The position numbers and the translations under genes are program-made. Source: Salinarchaeum laminariae (GTDB lineage Archaea > Halobacteriota > Halobacteria > Halobacteriales > Salinarchaeaceae). Taken from it: a DNA stretch of 64,000 bases. The stretch spans positions 992,001 to 1,056,000 of the forward strand of contig NZ_CP096270.1 of the NCBI RefSeq assembly GCF_023204835.1, written 5' to 3'. The notes beneath the pieces were generated by a model. That model saw only the letters and a program-made list of their open reading frames with translations, made no database searches and was not told the origin of the DNA. Positions 26,242 through 34,858 of the stretch are shown in pieces (positions within the stretch are counted from its first letter, which is position 1; each line of letters starts with the position of its first letter).

Positions 26242-26834
26242 GCGCCGACGATTCGAGTGCGGGAGCTTGTGGCGATCCGGCCGCTGCGGGCCGACTCGGA
26301 TCGCGGCGAGGCCAGCTCGTCCTCGTCGCTGCCGGCGTGATCGCGATGGGCCTGCTACCGGTCGTCATCGCCTACATGCAGCTCGGCTACGCCGGCATGG
26401 CCGCGAGCACGCCGAGCGCGACGACACCCACGGACGACGCGCGCTGGGCGGTCGAACGGGCGGCGTTCTCCGCGAGCACCGATCTCCAGGGTTCGCGGCC
26501 GTGGAGTGCCCGGGCGGCGGTGGCGAGCGACGCTGCGGCCCGATTCGACGCCCGCGTCGCTTCGATCGAGACCGGGAGCGTCGAGCGCGGCACCGTCCAC
26601 GAGATCGAGCGAAACGGCTCAGCCGCGGCAGCGTGGGCGAGCGCCAGCTGTCCGGACGGCCCCGGCCGGGAGTTCGGCCCGTGCGAGGCGATCGACGGGG
26701 TCGTCGTCCAGGAGCGCGGCGGTGACACGCACGTCGTCGCGATCGCGGTGGACCTTCGGACGGTAGTGGAGGGCGCGACCTACGACGGGACGTACGTGGT
26801 CAACGCGGGGGTCGGCGGGCGGCTCAGTGACTGA
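26238..26834 (+). CDS. Pilin-like/membrane-anchored component of the pilus operon (gene 7)
   Basis: This 198-residue last gene of the unit starts at GTG 26238, overlapping gene 6. GSRRGQLVLVAAGVIAMGLL and onward gives one hydrophobic helix preceded by Arg-Gly-Gln, as in several haloarchaeal minor pilins. The exterior contains a DDARWAVERAAFSASTDL helix and two cysteines (in ASCPDGPGREFGPCEAI) that could form a disulfide outside the cell, unusual for a haloarchaeal protein. It ends with a beta-rich GVVVQERGGDTHVVAIAVDL and TYVVNAGVGG. Confidence 0.7.
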   Translation: MSADDSSAGACGDPAAAGRLGSRRGQLVLVAAGVIAMGLLPVVIAYMQLGYAGMAASTPSATTPTDDARWAVERAAFSASTDLQGSRPWSARAAVASDAAARFDARVASIETGSVERGTVHEIERNGSAAAAWASASCPDGPGREFGPCEAIDGVVVQERGGDTHVVAIAVDLRTVVEGATYDGTYVVNAGVGGRLSD

Positions 26835-26924
26835 CTAGCCGGGATAGATCCGCCCGGTCCCAGGCGTCCGCAGCGGCGGGCCACTCGGCACAATCTCTTT
26901 CACACGGGTTCATCACGATCGACC

Positions 26925-27254
26925 ATAGGGAATACTGGCGGCCATCCCACTCTCACCGAATCGATCGGTCGTCGTGGCGGCCTCCGGCGGGCTGGCAGTG
27001 CTGCCGTCGCTCTCACAGGCGTCGAAGGTCTGGCCGGGAGTGCCGCTGCGTTCAGCGACGACGACGGGGACGCCACCGGCACCGACGACTACCCTCGCGT
27101 CACGACTCGCGGCCACTTCGACATTCACTGATGGTACGGCGACCAGCTGACCGACGGCCACACCGGAACCGACTACGACACCGTCGGTTCGATACCGGGC
27201 TGGAACGACGGTAGCTCGCCATCGGAGGTCATCGTCGCGGTCCACGGCTGGCTG
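26925..27254 (+). pseudogene. Decayed N-terminal part of a Tat-exported alpha/beta hydrolase (lipase-like)
   Basis: One frame reads a Tat-like signal (IGRRGGLRRAGSAAVALTG, then SAAAFSDDDGD) followed by VTTRGHFDIH, a TGA stop at 27129-27131, then WYGDQLTDGHTGTDYDTVGS and VIVAVHGWL. The last motif is the strand plus His-Gly oxyanion region of secreted haloarchaeal alpha/beta hydrolases. The expected ATG position reads ATA (26925-26927), there is an internal stop, and the similarity stops right after VHGWL, so the catalytic Ser/Asp/His part is missing. The family match is from memory of haloarchaeal lipase-like proteins. The disruption is seen directly. Confidence 0.55.
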
Positions 27255-27397
27255 ACGGCGGCCTCCAGCAGGCTGACCACGCTCCCCACCTCGATATTCC
27301 CGACAACAGCGTCGCCGTCGATTGCGGCCCGTCCGGACCCGAAGCAGTCGGGAACTGCCACAACGTTTCAGTACCAGTGTTGCAAACGAACACCAAC

Positions 27398-29011
27398 ATG
27401 TCCACCGATCGAGCACAGTCCAGCGCCATCGCCACGGTCCTCATGGTGGCCGTGGTGATTCTGGCAGCGAGTGTGCTCGGGCTGTGGGCGTTCTCCTTCG
27501 CCGACGGCCTCTATAACTCCGAGGAGGCCTCGACAACTGCCTCGCTGACCGTCGAACACGCCGACGGCACGCTGACGATCGAACACCACGGCGGTTCGGG
27601 GCTCGACGAGAACGCCACGACGGTGGTCCTCTCCGCGGGCGGCGATCTGGAGCGTGTGCCGCTGTCGGCGTTCGGGCTCGATAGCGGTGACGGAGACGGC
27701 ACGCTCGAGGCCAGCGAGCGGCGCAGCCACTCCTACGCGCCCAGCGGCGAGCGCGTCGACGTGCTGGTCGTCCACGACGGCACCCGCGCGCTACTCGATA
27801 CGACGCTGAACGTGGACCTGACGATCGATCTGTCGCTCTCGGCGACCCAGACTGCGGGCACGGCGCCCCTCCCCGTCTCTTTCGAAGCCGACGCGACCGG
27901 GGGTGAGGCCCGACCGACGTCGATCGATTTCGACGGGCGCACGATCCAGAGCTACGGGGGCTCACAGGACGCCGATGGAAGTTCGCTGGTGATCGAGGGC
28001 GGGAACGGCGTCGGCGTCTACGGCGACTCCTGGCGGGCGGTCGACCTCCAGTATACGGTCACGGCGGACACCGTCTTGCGATTCGAGTTCCGGACCGACG
28101 ACGCAGGCGAGATTCACGCCATCGGGCTCGACAGCCAGCGCAGCAGTATCGACGCGAACCGGCTGTTCAAACTCCACGGGAGCCAGAACTGGGGCATCCA
28201 AGCGTTCGACGGCAACTACACCACCGGCGATGGCTGGCAGAGCTACGAGATTCCGGTCGGTGAGTACTACACCGGGCAGATGGCGTACCTCGCGCTCGCG
28301 ATGGACGGCGACAGCGACACCGGCGTCTCCGAGTTCCGGAACGTCCGGCTCTACGAACCCAACGGCAGCACGCTCAGCTACGAGTGGAGCGGCGACTCGA
28401 TCGGCTCCCACTCCGGCCCCACGCTCAATCACACCTTCCTCTCCGGCGGGACCTACGACGTCTCGGTTACGGCTACCGACGCCGTGGGGAACGCCGTCAC
28501 CGAGACGACGACGGTTTCGGTCGATCCTGCGCCCGCGCCGCTGGACTTCTCGGCGAGCACGATCACGCCCTACTCGTCGTCCCAGGACACGGCCGGCGGC
28601 GCGACGGTGATCGACAGCTCCACCCTCGAACTGACGAACAACACCTGGAAGCAGGCGACGCTACCGACGACCTGCACCGTCGGGTCGGACACCGTCCTGA
28701 CCTTCGAGTTCCGCAGCGACGCGGAGGGCGAGATTCACGGCATCGGCTTCGACGACGGCAGCACCGTCGACCAGCGCAGGGTGTTCAAACTCTACGGCAC
28801 CCAGTCCTGGGGGATCGCTGGGTACGACACCTACGTCGACGGCGCCAACTGGACGGCCTACGAAATCCCCGTCGGCGAGCACTACACCGGCAGCTTCGAC
28901 ACCCTCGCGTTTGCGACCGACGACGACGCGGCCACCGCCGCTCACTCGGCCTTCCGGAACGTCCGCATCTACGACCGTTCCGGTGGCAGCTACACCCGAA
29001 TCTGCGACTGA
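27398..29011 (+). CDS. Pilin-like secreted protein with two sugar-binding-like domains and a split PKD domain
   Basis: This 537-residue protein has an N-terminus STDRAQSSAIATVLMVAVVI followed by more hydrophobic residues, an archaeal prepilin signal and anchor helix. Residues 40-135 are a pilin-like beta region. Residues 145-172 (TAGTAPLPVSFEADATGG) look like the first strands of a PKD domain whose remainder (LSYEWSGDS...GTYDVSVTATDAVGN) is at about 325-378. Between them sits a 150-residue beta-sandwich module. A homologous module fills 383-531. Both share TVLxFEFR, EGEIH(A/G)IG, (V/L)FKL(H/Y)G(S/T)Q, YEIPVGE(Y/H)YTG and FRNVR(L/I)Y. Similar modules occur in bacterial polysaccharide-degrading enzymes. 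It lies just after the pilus operon. ATG 27398 starts at the signal. Confidence 0.8.
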   Translation: MSTDRAQSSAIATVLMVAVVILAASVLGLWAFSFADGLYNSEEASTTASLTVEHADGTLTIEHHGGSGLDENATTVVLSAGGDLERVPLSAFGLDSGDGDGTLEASERRSHSYAPSGERVDVLVVHDGTRALLDTTLNVDLTIDLSLSATQTAGTAPLPVSFEADATGGEARPTSIDFDGRTIQSYGGSQDADGSSLVIEGGNGVGVYGDSWRAVDLQYTVTADTVLRFEFRTDDAGEIHAIGLDSQRSSIDANRLFKLHGSQNWGIQAFDGNYTTGDGWQSYEIPVGEYYTGQMAYLALAMDGDSDTGVSEFRNVRLYEPNGSTLSYEWSGDSIGSHSGPTLNHTFLSGGTYDVSVTATDAVGNAVTETTTVSVDPAPAPLDFSASTITPYSSSQDTAGGATVIDSSTLELTNNTWKQATLPTTCTVGSDTVLTFEFRSDAEGEIHGIGFDDGSTVDQRRVFKLYGTQSWGIAGYDTYVDGANWTAYEIPVGEHYTGSFDTLAFATDDDAATAAHSAFRNVRIYDRSGGSYTRICD

Positions 29012-29090
29012 CCTTCCTCCCGGCAAATCTGATAGGCGCCCCGGCGGCCGAGCGGGGCGAGCGGCGCTCGATCGGCAGGACCGTCGACAG

Positions 29091-29915
29091 TCACAGCTCG
29101 AAGCGCTCGCCGTCGACCGCCAGCGGGTCCTCGAATGCCTCGTCGGGCTCGAAGTTGTGCGAGCAGTGGACGAGCCGAACCGTCTCGGCGTCGAGCGCCT
29201 CGGCCATCGACAGCGCGCCGGTCCGGGTCATGTGTTTCGTGCCGAACGTTCTGGGAACTCCCTCGGCGTCGTGGTGATCGCCGCCCTTCGGGTGGTATTG
29301 GCAGTAGCTCGCGGGCACGATCGCGTCGGCCAGGAGGAGGTCGGCGCCGCGGAGGACATCGCGGGATCGCTCCGGGATTCCGAAGCTGGTGTCGCCGGTG
29401 AGCGCCAGGGCTGCACCGGTCTCGGGATCCTCGAGCCGCAGGCCGTAGCAGACCAGCGGCGGGTGGTCGACGGGCACCAGCGTCGCCTCGAACCCGCAGG
29501 TCTCGATTTGCTCGAGGGGATCGGCGTCGTGAACCGTGACCGTGTCGAGATAGTCGTACCGCTCGCGGGCGGTTTCGGCGACCGATTTTCCCGTCACGGG
29601 ATCGGTCTCGTTCGCTGCGTGGACCGGGAGATCGCGCACGAGCCGGTAGGCGTTGCCGAGCCCGTCGAGGTGGTCGAAATGGACGTGCGTGACGATCCCC
29701 GCGTCGGGGAGGGCGACGCCTGAGTCGAGAAACTGCTGGCGGAAGTCGGGGCTGAAGTCGATCAGGAGGGACTCGCCGGTGAATTCGTTCCGCACGTGGA
29801 CGGAGAAGCGCGTACGCTCGACGCCGAGCTCTTTGGCTCGCTCGCAGGTCTCGCAGTCACAGCCAGGAGCGGGTGTACCGATCGTATCGCCCGTGCCGAG
29901 CAGCGTGACCTCCAT
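29091..29915 (-). CDS. PhnP-like metallo-beta-lactamase-fold hydrolase
   Basis: This 274-residue MBL-fold enzyme has an N-terminus LLGTGDTIGTPAPGCDCETC with the CxCxxC zinc site near residue 19-24 typical of PhnP-like phosphodiesterases. The active-site motif THVHFDHLDG, a later Asp in LTGDTSFGI and the His in LVHCSHNFEPDE also fit. The relatives hydrolyse cyclic ribosyl phosphates in phosphonate degradation, or act like RNase Z. No phosphonate genes are near, so the substrate is uncertain. It is convergent with the pilin-like gene, with 80 bases between. Confidence 0.88.
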   Translation of the reverse strand: MEVTLLGTGDTIGTPAPGCDCETCERAKELGVERTRFSVHVRNEFTGESLLIDFSPDFRQQFLDSGVALPDAGIVTHVHFDHLDGLGNAYRLVRDLPVHAANETDPVTGKSVAETARERYDYLDTVTVHDADPLEQIETCGFEATLVPVDHPPLVCYGLRLEDPETGAALALTGDTSFGIPERSRDVLRGADLLLADAIVPASYCQYHPKGGDHHDAEGVPRTFGTKHMTRTGALSMAEALDAETVRLVHCSHNFEPDEAFEDPLAVDGERFEL

Positions 29916-30022
29916 TCGTGTGTCGGAGTAGGGGTTGCTGGCGTCATACCGTTCGCGGTTCGGTTTCGGATAAATGGTGGATGCGTGCTCAGTTCCTGAT
30001 AACCGACGACAGCAAACAGCTT

Positions 30023-30200
30023 GGAAGCCCCCTCCCGATCGACCACCGTCGGAGCAAGCTCCGACGAGGTTTCGCTCGCTTACGCTCGCGAAACCGGCCG
30101 CGACTCGCTGCGCGCTTCACTCGGTCGCTCCACTCCCTCGCTGTAGTGCTTGCTTCGTCGGGGCAGGTCGAGCGGTCGGCCCCTTCCAGTCCCACCCGAT
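30023..30200 (+). repeat. Dispersed structured repeat, copy R1
   Basis: The copy runs from GGAAGCCCCCTCCCG to CAGTCCCACCC. Inside are the hairpin with arms GTCGGAGC/GCTCCGAC (30048-30065), a second hairpin with arms GGTTTCGC/GCGAAACC (30068-30095), the shared GTGCTTGCTTCG box and the CGGTCGGCCCCTTCC box. An AGCAAACAGC stretch just outside the left end is shared with copy R3. It lies between the PhnP-like gene and a membrane-protein gene. No open frame was credited in it. Four further copies are at 54.7-56.8 kb. Confidence 0.75.
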
Positions 30201-30336
30201 GGTGGCTGGTCAGGGCTCGCGAAAACACGGTGGAGGGTGGAATCGCCGAAACCCCTGTGGACTGTGTCACGGAGCGTTCGGCGGCGGTGGGGTGTGAGTT
30301 TTTGGTGAGGGCGGTTGATTCGACCGCACTGACCGG

Positions 30337-30762
30337 TTACACCCGCAGTACCGATCCCCAGAGATAGGGCGCGAGCAACAGCGTGATCGGAACGACGATC
30401 CAGACCTGGCCGGCGGTCACGTCGTACTGCTCGATCGTGACCGAGACGGGCGTGCCCTCGGCGTAGCCGACGAGGAACTCGAATCCGACCGTGAGCACGG
30501 TCCAGACGAGTCCGATCCCGATGAGTTCGGCGTCGGTGAACGATCTGTTCGACCACGCGAAGAAGCCGTAGCTCACGAGCAGAATGACGCCGGCGAGAAT
30601 CGCCGTACTCAGAACGTGGGCGCGGTGCTCGTCCATGCGTGGCACGAGCACCGTCTCGCGAAACACGCCGTTTCCGATTGCGAGGACGGCCAGCAGGAGC
30701 CAGACGCCCAGCGGTGCGATCAACGCGCTGGGGCGAATACTGAGGAGTGGAGTCCAGACCAT
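30337..30762 (-). CDS. Four-TM membrane protein of unknown function
   Basis: This 141-residue protein has four predicted helices: APLGVWLLLAVLAIGNGVF, STAILAGVILLVSYGFFAW, LIGIGLVWTVLTVGFEFLVGY and VWIVVPITLLLAPYLWG. The ATG complement at 30760-30762 starts MVWTPLLSIRPS. Between helices 3 and 4 lies a short hydrophilic loop (TPVSVTIEQYDVTAG). It resembles small membrane proteins widespread in haloarchaea and bacteria without known function. No operon partner: 100 bases separate it from the AAA ATPase gene on the same strand. Confidence 0.7.
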   Translation of the reverse strand: MVWTPLLSIRPSALIAPLGVWLLLAVLAIGNGVFRETVLVPRMDEHRAHVLSTAILAGVILLVSYGFFAWSNRSFTDAELIGIGLVWTVLTVGFEFLVGYAEGTPVSVTIEQYDVTAGQVWIVVPITLLLAPYLWGSVLRV

Positions 30763-30861
30763 ACGTACGAAAGGCGCTCCTGGATCAAATAGCGAGCGTG
30801 TGGCTCCTGATTGTGGAGAATCGAGAATCCCGATCGAGCTCCGGACGTAGTGTTGCGCCGG

Positions 30862-32262
30862 TCAGTCGTCGGAGTGGTCGTGGTCGGCGTGATCGTGGTC
30901 GTGATCGTGACCGCCGTCCGCTGCCGTCCCATCGTCACCGTCGTCGCCGCTGATGTCGCCGCCGGCGACGAGCGCGTCGGCGTCGCCGTCGATCATGTCC
31001 ATGTTCTTGAGGTTGTCCCGCTCCTCGAAGTCCTGGATGGCGGCGAGCAGGTCCTCCTGATTCAGCTCGGTCCGGCCCTCCGTGAGCGCGGAGAGGACCG
31101 CCTCGCGCATGACGAGTCGGAGGTCGCTCCCGGTGAGTCCCTCCGTCTTGTCGCCCAGCGACGCCGGATCGAACTCGTCGATGACCATCTCCTGGGTGAT
31201 GATCTCGAAGATGTCCGCCCGCATTCCGGAGTCCGGTTTGGGGAAGTTGACGATCTCGTCGAACCGCCGCCACGCCGCGGCGTCGAGGTCGTCGGGATGG
31301 TTGGTCGCGCCGATGAGGAGCACGTCGTCGCGAACGAGGCTGATCTCGTCGATGGACTTCAGCAGCGTGTTGACCGCGCGCTTGATCGCGGCGTGCTCGT
31401 CGGAGGAGCGGGTCTTCGCGACGAAGTCGAACTCGTCGATGAAGAGGATGCAGGGGGAGAGCCGCTTGGCGACCTCGAACACCTTCTCGACGTTCTTCGC
31501 GGTCTCGCCGAGATACTGGCTGGTGATCATCGAGAGCTTGACCTCGACGAAGGGCAGGTCGAGCTCGTGGGCGAGCCCGCGGGCGGTCGAGGTCTTGCCG
31601 GTCCCCGGCGGGCCGACGAACAGCAGCTTCCCGATCTCGCGGAGGCCGATCCGCGCGAGGTAGTCGCGGTGTTCGATCGCGGTGACGATCTTGTCGATCT
31701 CGCCTTCCTGATCGGCGGTCAACACGAGATCGTCGAGCGTGATCTCGATTTCCTCGGGCGCTCGAACGTCCACGAGATCGAGCATCTCCTGGTCGTCCTC
31801 GTCGTCGGCACCGAAGTACTCCTCGAGCAGCGAGTCGATCCAGACCCGGTCTGCCTGGATCGGTCGGTTGGCCTCGCGGGCGGTCTCGTAGTCGAGTTCC
31901 TCGGGCGCGTCCTCGTGATCTTCGAAGTACGACGCCAGCGTGGGGTTGGTCTGCAGGCGATCGAGATCAACGCGCTCGAGGAACCACGACTCCGCGAGCT
32001 CTCGTTTCGTGAAGGAGATGGTGCCCGAGAAGTCGTCCCGATCGGTGAACATCAGGCCAGAAGCGGCGTCCCAGGGCCGCTCGTGCCCGGTCGCGGCACG
32101 GGCCGTCTCGTTCGTCGTTGCGAGCGGTCGCTCGATCGTTCCGTCCTCCCAGAAAACGCTCCGGTAGCGCGGCGGCAGGTCGTTCTCGTCGAGGTCCCGG
32201 TCGTCGCCGTATAGCTCCGTCGTCAGGAGAAATTCGACGACGTCCAGCTCCGGTGTACTCAT
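30862..32262 (-). CDS. AAA-family ATPase with His/Asp-rich C-terminal tail
   Basis: This 466-residue single-domain AAA protein has an N-terminal 170 residues that are a helical, acidic domain not recognised elsewhere. The AAA module has Walker A GPPGTGKTS near residue 214, Walker B LFIDEFDF, sensor 1 GATNHPDDLD, the arginine finger region AAWRRFDEIV and sensor 2 GSDLRLVMREA. It resembles proteasome-ATPase/Cdc48-like and spastin-type subfamilies but is shorter. The last 20 residues alternate His and Asp (HDHDHDHADHDHSDD), a potential divalent-metal-binding tail. Role unknown: remodelling of a protein complex is inferred from the family. Confidence 0.85.
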   Translation of the reverse strand: MSTPELDVVEFLLTTELYGDDRDLDENDLPPRYRSVFWEDGTIERPLATTNETARAATGHERPWDAASGLMFTDRDDFSGTISFTKRELAESWFLERVDLDRLQTNPTLASYFEDHEDAPEELDYETAREANRPIQADRVWIDSLLEEYFGADDEDDQEMLDLVDVRAPEEIEITLDDLVLTADQEGEIDKIVTAIEHRDYLARIGLREIGKLLFVGPPGTGKTSTARGLAHELDLPFVEVKLSMITSQYLGETAKNVEKVFEVAKRLSPCILFIDEFDFVAKTRSSDEHAAIKRAVNTLLKSIDEISLVRDDVLLIGATNHPDDLDAAAWRRFDEIVNFPKPDSGMRADIFEIITQEMVIDEFDPASLGDKTEGLTGSDLRLVMREAVLSALTEGRTELNQEDLLAAIQDFEERDNLKNMDMIDGDADALVAGGDISGDDGDDGTAADGGHDHDHDHADHDHSDD

Positions 32263-32519
32263 TCCCAGCGTGGTTGGTGCCCCTGGGCGTTAAGCCCGTC
32301 GAAGTCTGTAACGGCTGCCAACCGCTGACACAGCCGATTGTGGCCGGGTTACCCCTGGTTCTACATGGCGGACCAGCGGCTCGTCGATGAAGGGATCGGT
32401 GCCCCTCGCTCAGTGTGGGTATTCTCGAATCGACGTCTACACTCCGTTGGCGCCGGTGGGGCCTTGCAATCGCCCGCTCGGACCGTCGCGAAAAACGGCC
32501 GTGCGAATCCGGAAGTCGA
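32263..32519. other. Intergenic stretch upstream of the AAA ATPase gene
   Basis: About 255 bases separate the AAA start from the stop of the KaiC-like gene. A forward frame (from 32338) encodes an unlikely protein without neighbours' codon bias. No TATA-like element is clear on the minus strand near 32262, and no RNA gene was recognised. Confidence 0.4.
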
Positions 32520-33098
32520 CTACTCCTGAACGTCGATCGAGTCGTCTTCGTCGAGGTCGATCACGACGTCGAAGCGGTCGCGATACGACTCCAGGACGTC
32601 CTCGTCGTGAACCTCCGTCGAGAGGTGAAAGAGTCCGACTGCGTCGTGTTCGACCAGGAGGTCGAGAATGCGATCGACCGCATCGCGAGCGTCGTCCTCG
32701 CCAGCGTAGTAGGCGAGCTCCGTCACGGAGTCGAAGCTGACGCGGACCTTGCCGTCGTGGTTCTCGAGGAACTGCTCGGTCTGTTCGACGATGCCGTCGG
32801 TGTCGTCCGGCGAGGAGACGTAGTGGACGTCGTCGCGGGTCCGCCGAGAGTAGCCCCGCTCGACGGAGAGGGTGTCGAGGATGACGGCGCTGTCCTCGTC
32901 GACGTCGTAGTAGTCGAGCTTCTGGGTGACCTCACGGGCCGTCGTTCGCGTCGAGATCACGAGGAAATGGTCTGTGTCTTTCTTCAGAAAGTCGGTGTCT
33001 ACGCGGTCGGTTGCTGCCGTGCTCGGATGTACCAGCAGTACGCTCGTCCCCCCGGGGATCGACGCTGGACCCCCGTCGACCGCGAGCTCGTAGTCCAT
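32520..33098 (-). CDS. Haloarchaeal conserved protein with degenerate RecA/KaiC-like fold
   Basis: This 192-residue acidic protein has strand/helix alternation and segments TSVLLVHPS, HFLVISTRTTA, DEDSAVILDTLSVERGY and GKVRVSFDSVTELAYY that line up with the KaiC-like/DUF835 fold used by haloarchaeal regulators. The Walker A loop is absent (PGGTSVLLV keeps only glycines), so ATP hydrolysis is unlikely. Related genomes annotate such proteins as transducer-like (HTR-like) proteins; the true role is unknown. ATG at 33098. It is divergent from the methyltransferase gene. Confidence 0.65.
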   Translation of the reverse strand: MDYELAVDGGPASIPGGTSVLLVHPSTAATDRVDTDFLKKDTDHFLVISTRTTAREVTQKLDYYDVDEDSAVILDTLSVERGYSRRTRDDVHYVSSPDDTDGIVEQTEQFLENHDGKVRVSFDSVTELAYYAGEDDARDAVDRILDLLVEHDAVGLFHLSTEVHDEDVLESYRDRFDVVIDLDEDDSIDVQE

Positions 33099-33255
33099 AC
33101 CTACCGCCTGGGCACGGAGTCACCTTAATTCCTGTTCGACAGACCGTGACAGGCCTCGGTCGGCGACGGCGGCGAACCGGACGGGCCACCGCTCGACGAG
33201 CAGACCGTCTTCGCCGGTCGAAATACCCTTGCCAGGGGCGCGAGTGGCCTCACCC

Positions 33256-33939
33256 ATGAGCGTTCGCGAGGAGTTCGACGACTGGGCGGCGGACGGCCGC
33301 GATCGGGGAATGGAGGAACGTCACTGGCGGACGGCGAAACACGCGCTCTCGTCGATGCCCGTCGAGGCCGGGGACACCGTCCTCGACTTTGGATCGGGCA
33401 GCGGCTACGCAGCCCGAGCGCTCCGGGAGGCTGCCGGCGCTGGCCGCGCCATCGGGATCGATGGCGCACCGGAGATGGTGGGAAACGCCCGCGAGTACAC
33501 CGATGCGGACGAGCCCGTGGAGTTCGTCGCCGGCGACTTCCATCACCTGCCGCTCCCCGACGATTCGGTCGATCACGCCTTCTCGATGGAGGCGTTCTAC
33601 TACGCCGCGGATCCCCACGCCGCACTGGCCGAACTCCGGCGCGTCCTCCGCTCCGGTGGCACCTTCTACTGCGGGGTCAACTTCTGGACAGAGCACGAGT
33701 ACAGCGCCGGCTGGGCCGACGAGATCGACGTACCGATGACTCGCTGGAACGAGGCCGAGTACCGCGAGGCGTTCCGCGACGCGGGGTTCCACCTCGCCGG
33801 GCAGACCCGAATCCCAGACACGGAAACGGAGATCCCGCCCGCCTCGGAGTTCCCCAAACAGTGGTACGAGACGCCCGACGAGCAGCGTGAAAGCTGTCGG
33901 GAGTACGGCACGCTGTTCACCGTCGGCGTCGTTCCGTAA
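33256..33939 (+). CDS. Class I SAM-dependent methyltransferase
   Basis: This 227-residue protein has motif I VLDFGSGSGYAARAL, an acidic residue after strand 2 in IGIDGAPEM, motif II-like FVAGDFHHLPLPDDSVDHAFS, and motif III-like RVLRSGGTFYCGVNF. These mark the Methyltransf_11 group. The substrate is unknown. ATG 33256 was preferred over a start nine codons upstream because it begins at the conserved SVREEFDDWA helix. The C-terminal third contains an EADEW-type aromatic-rich region that could close over a small molecule. Confidence 0.87.
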   Translation: MSVREEFDDWAADGRDRGMEERHWRTAKHALSSMPVEAGDTVLDFGSGSGYAARALREAAGAGRAIGIDGAPEMVGNAREYTDADEPVEFVAGDFHHLPLPDDSVDHAFSMEAFYYAADPHAALAELRRVLRSGGTFYCGVNFWTEHEYSAGWADEIDVPMTRWNEAEYREAFRDAGFHLAGQTRIPDTETEIPPASEFPKQWYETPDEQRESCREYGTLFTVGVVP

Positions 33940-34120
33940 TCTGGGTGTGTATCTGGGCGCTCTTTCTGCCTCCGGCATCCCTCAGTACTGACGGAGTGGG
34001 GGTCCGTCTCTCACCGCTCGGTACCGTTCCACGATTCCTGCCGGTCGGCCGCCCGGTGATCAGTGGAGCGCTTCCGCCACGGCCAGCAGCTACTTTGGGA
34101 ATGGGGGCAGTTGTTGCCGC

Positions 34121-34780
34121 ATGCGACGGCGAGACATTCTGGGGATGGCAGGAGCAGGGGTTGTCGCGGTGACTGCCGGCTGTTTCGGATACACCGTCAA
34201 CGAGGAATCCAACGTCGCGGATCGACGAGACCGCATCGACTCGCTCGAAGCGGAACTCGACGAAACTGACGACGAGCTCGATTCGCTCGAGGAGTCCAAC
34301 GCGGACCTCGAAGAGCAACTCGGCGAGGTCGAAGAGGATCTGGCAAACTCACGGGCCAAACAGATCCTCTATCTGTACTCCTGGGGCATCACCCACCAGA
34401 ACAACGCCTCGAACGCGTACAACGACGCCTACTCCTTCCTGGAGAGTAGCAACTACCGCGCGGCGAGGGCGGAGTTCAATCTCTCCGGCGGGTACTATCA
34501 CTCTGCGGAGAACAATTTCCGCGGCGCGACGAACCGCGCCGAGGCGCTCGGTGAATCGACCGTCGAAACCTACTGTCAGGACGCCACGTCACGGTGTGGT
34601 GGGATGCGAGACGCGGTGGCCGACTACCAGACCGCGATGTATCACTACATAAACGGGGACCAGGCTGCCGCACAGAGCGACATCGACTCGGGCGACGCAG
34701 AGTTCAACGACGCCCAGCTGTACGATCTGAACGGTCTCGACGTCCTCGAATCGGAGCTGTCGGTCACGATCGACGTGTGA
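34121..34780 (+). CDS. Tat lipoprotein with N-terminal coiled coil, unknown function
   Basis: This 219-residue protein begins MRRRDILGMAGAGVVAVTAG, a twin-arginine signal with lipobox TAGC. Residues about 40-85 form a heptad-rich coiled coil (DSLEAELDETDDELDSLEES and onward). The rest is helical with repeated Ala/Tyr/Asn residues, including QNNASNAYNDAYSFLESSNY, which looks like a four-helix or TPR-like bundle. Two cysteines (YCQDATSRC) could pair outside the cell. It would sit on the outer face of the membrane. No family recognised. Confidence 0.75.
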   Translation: MRRRDILGMAGAGVVAVTAGCFGYTVNEESNVADRRDRIDSLEAELDETDDELDSLEESNADLEEQLGEVEEDLANSRAKQILYLYSWGITHQNNASNAYNDAYSFLESSNYRAARAEFNLSGGYYHSAENNFRGATNRAEALGESTVETYCQDATSRCGGMRDAVADYQTAMYHYINGDQAAAQSDIDSGDAEFNDAQLYDLNGLDVLESELSVTIDV

Positions 34781-34858
34781 CCGATCGCGGTCTCGCCGTC
34801 GTTCAGTTCCTTGGGACTCGATGGTCCCGCTGCGAACGCTACCGGCCGTCGGTCACGG

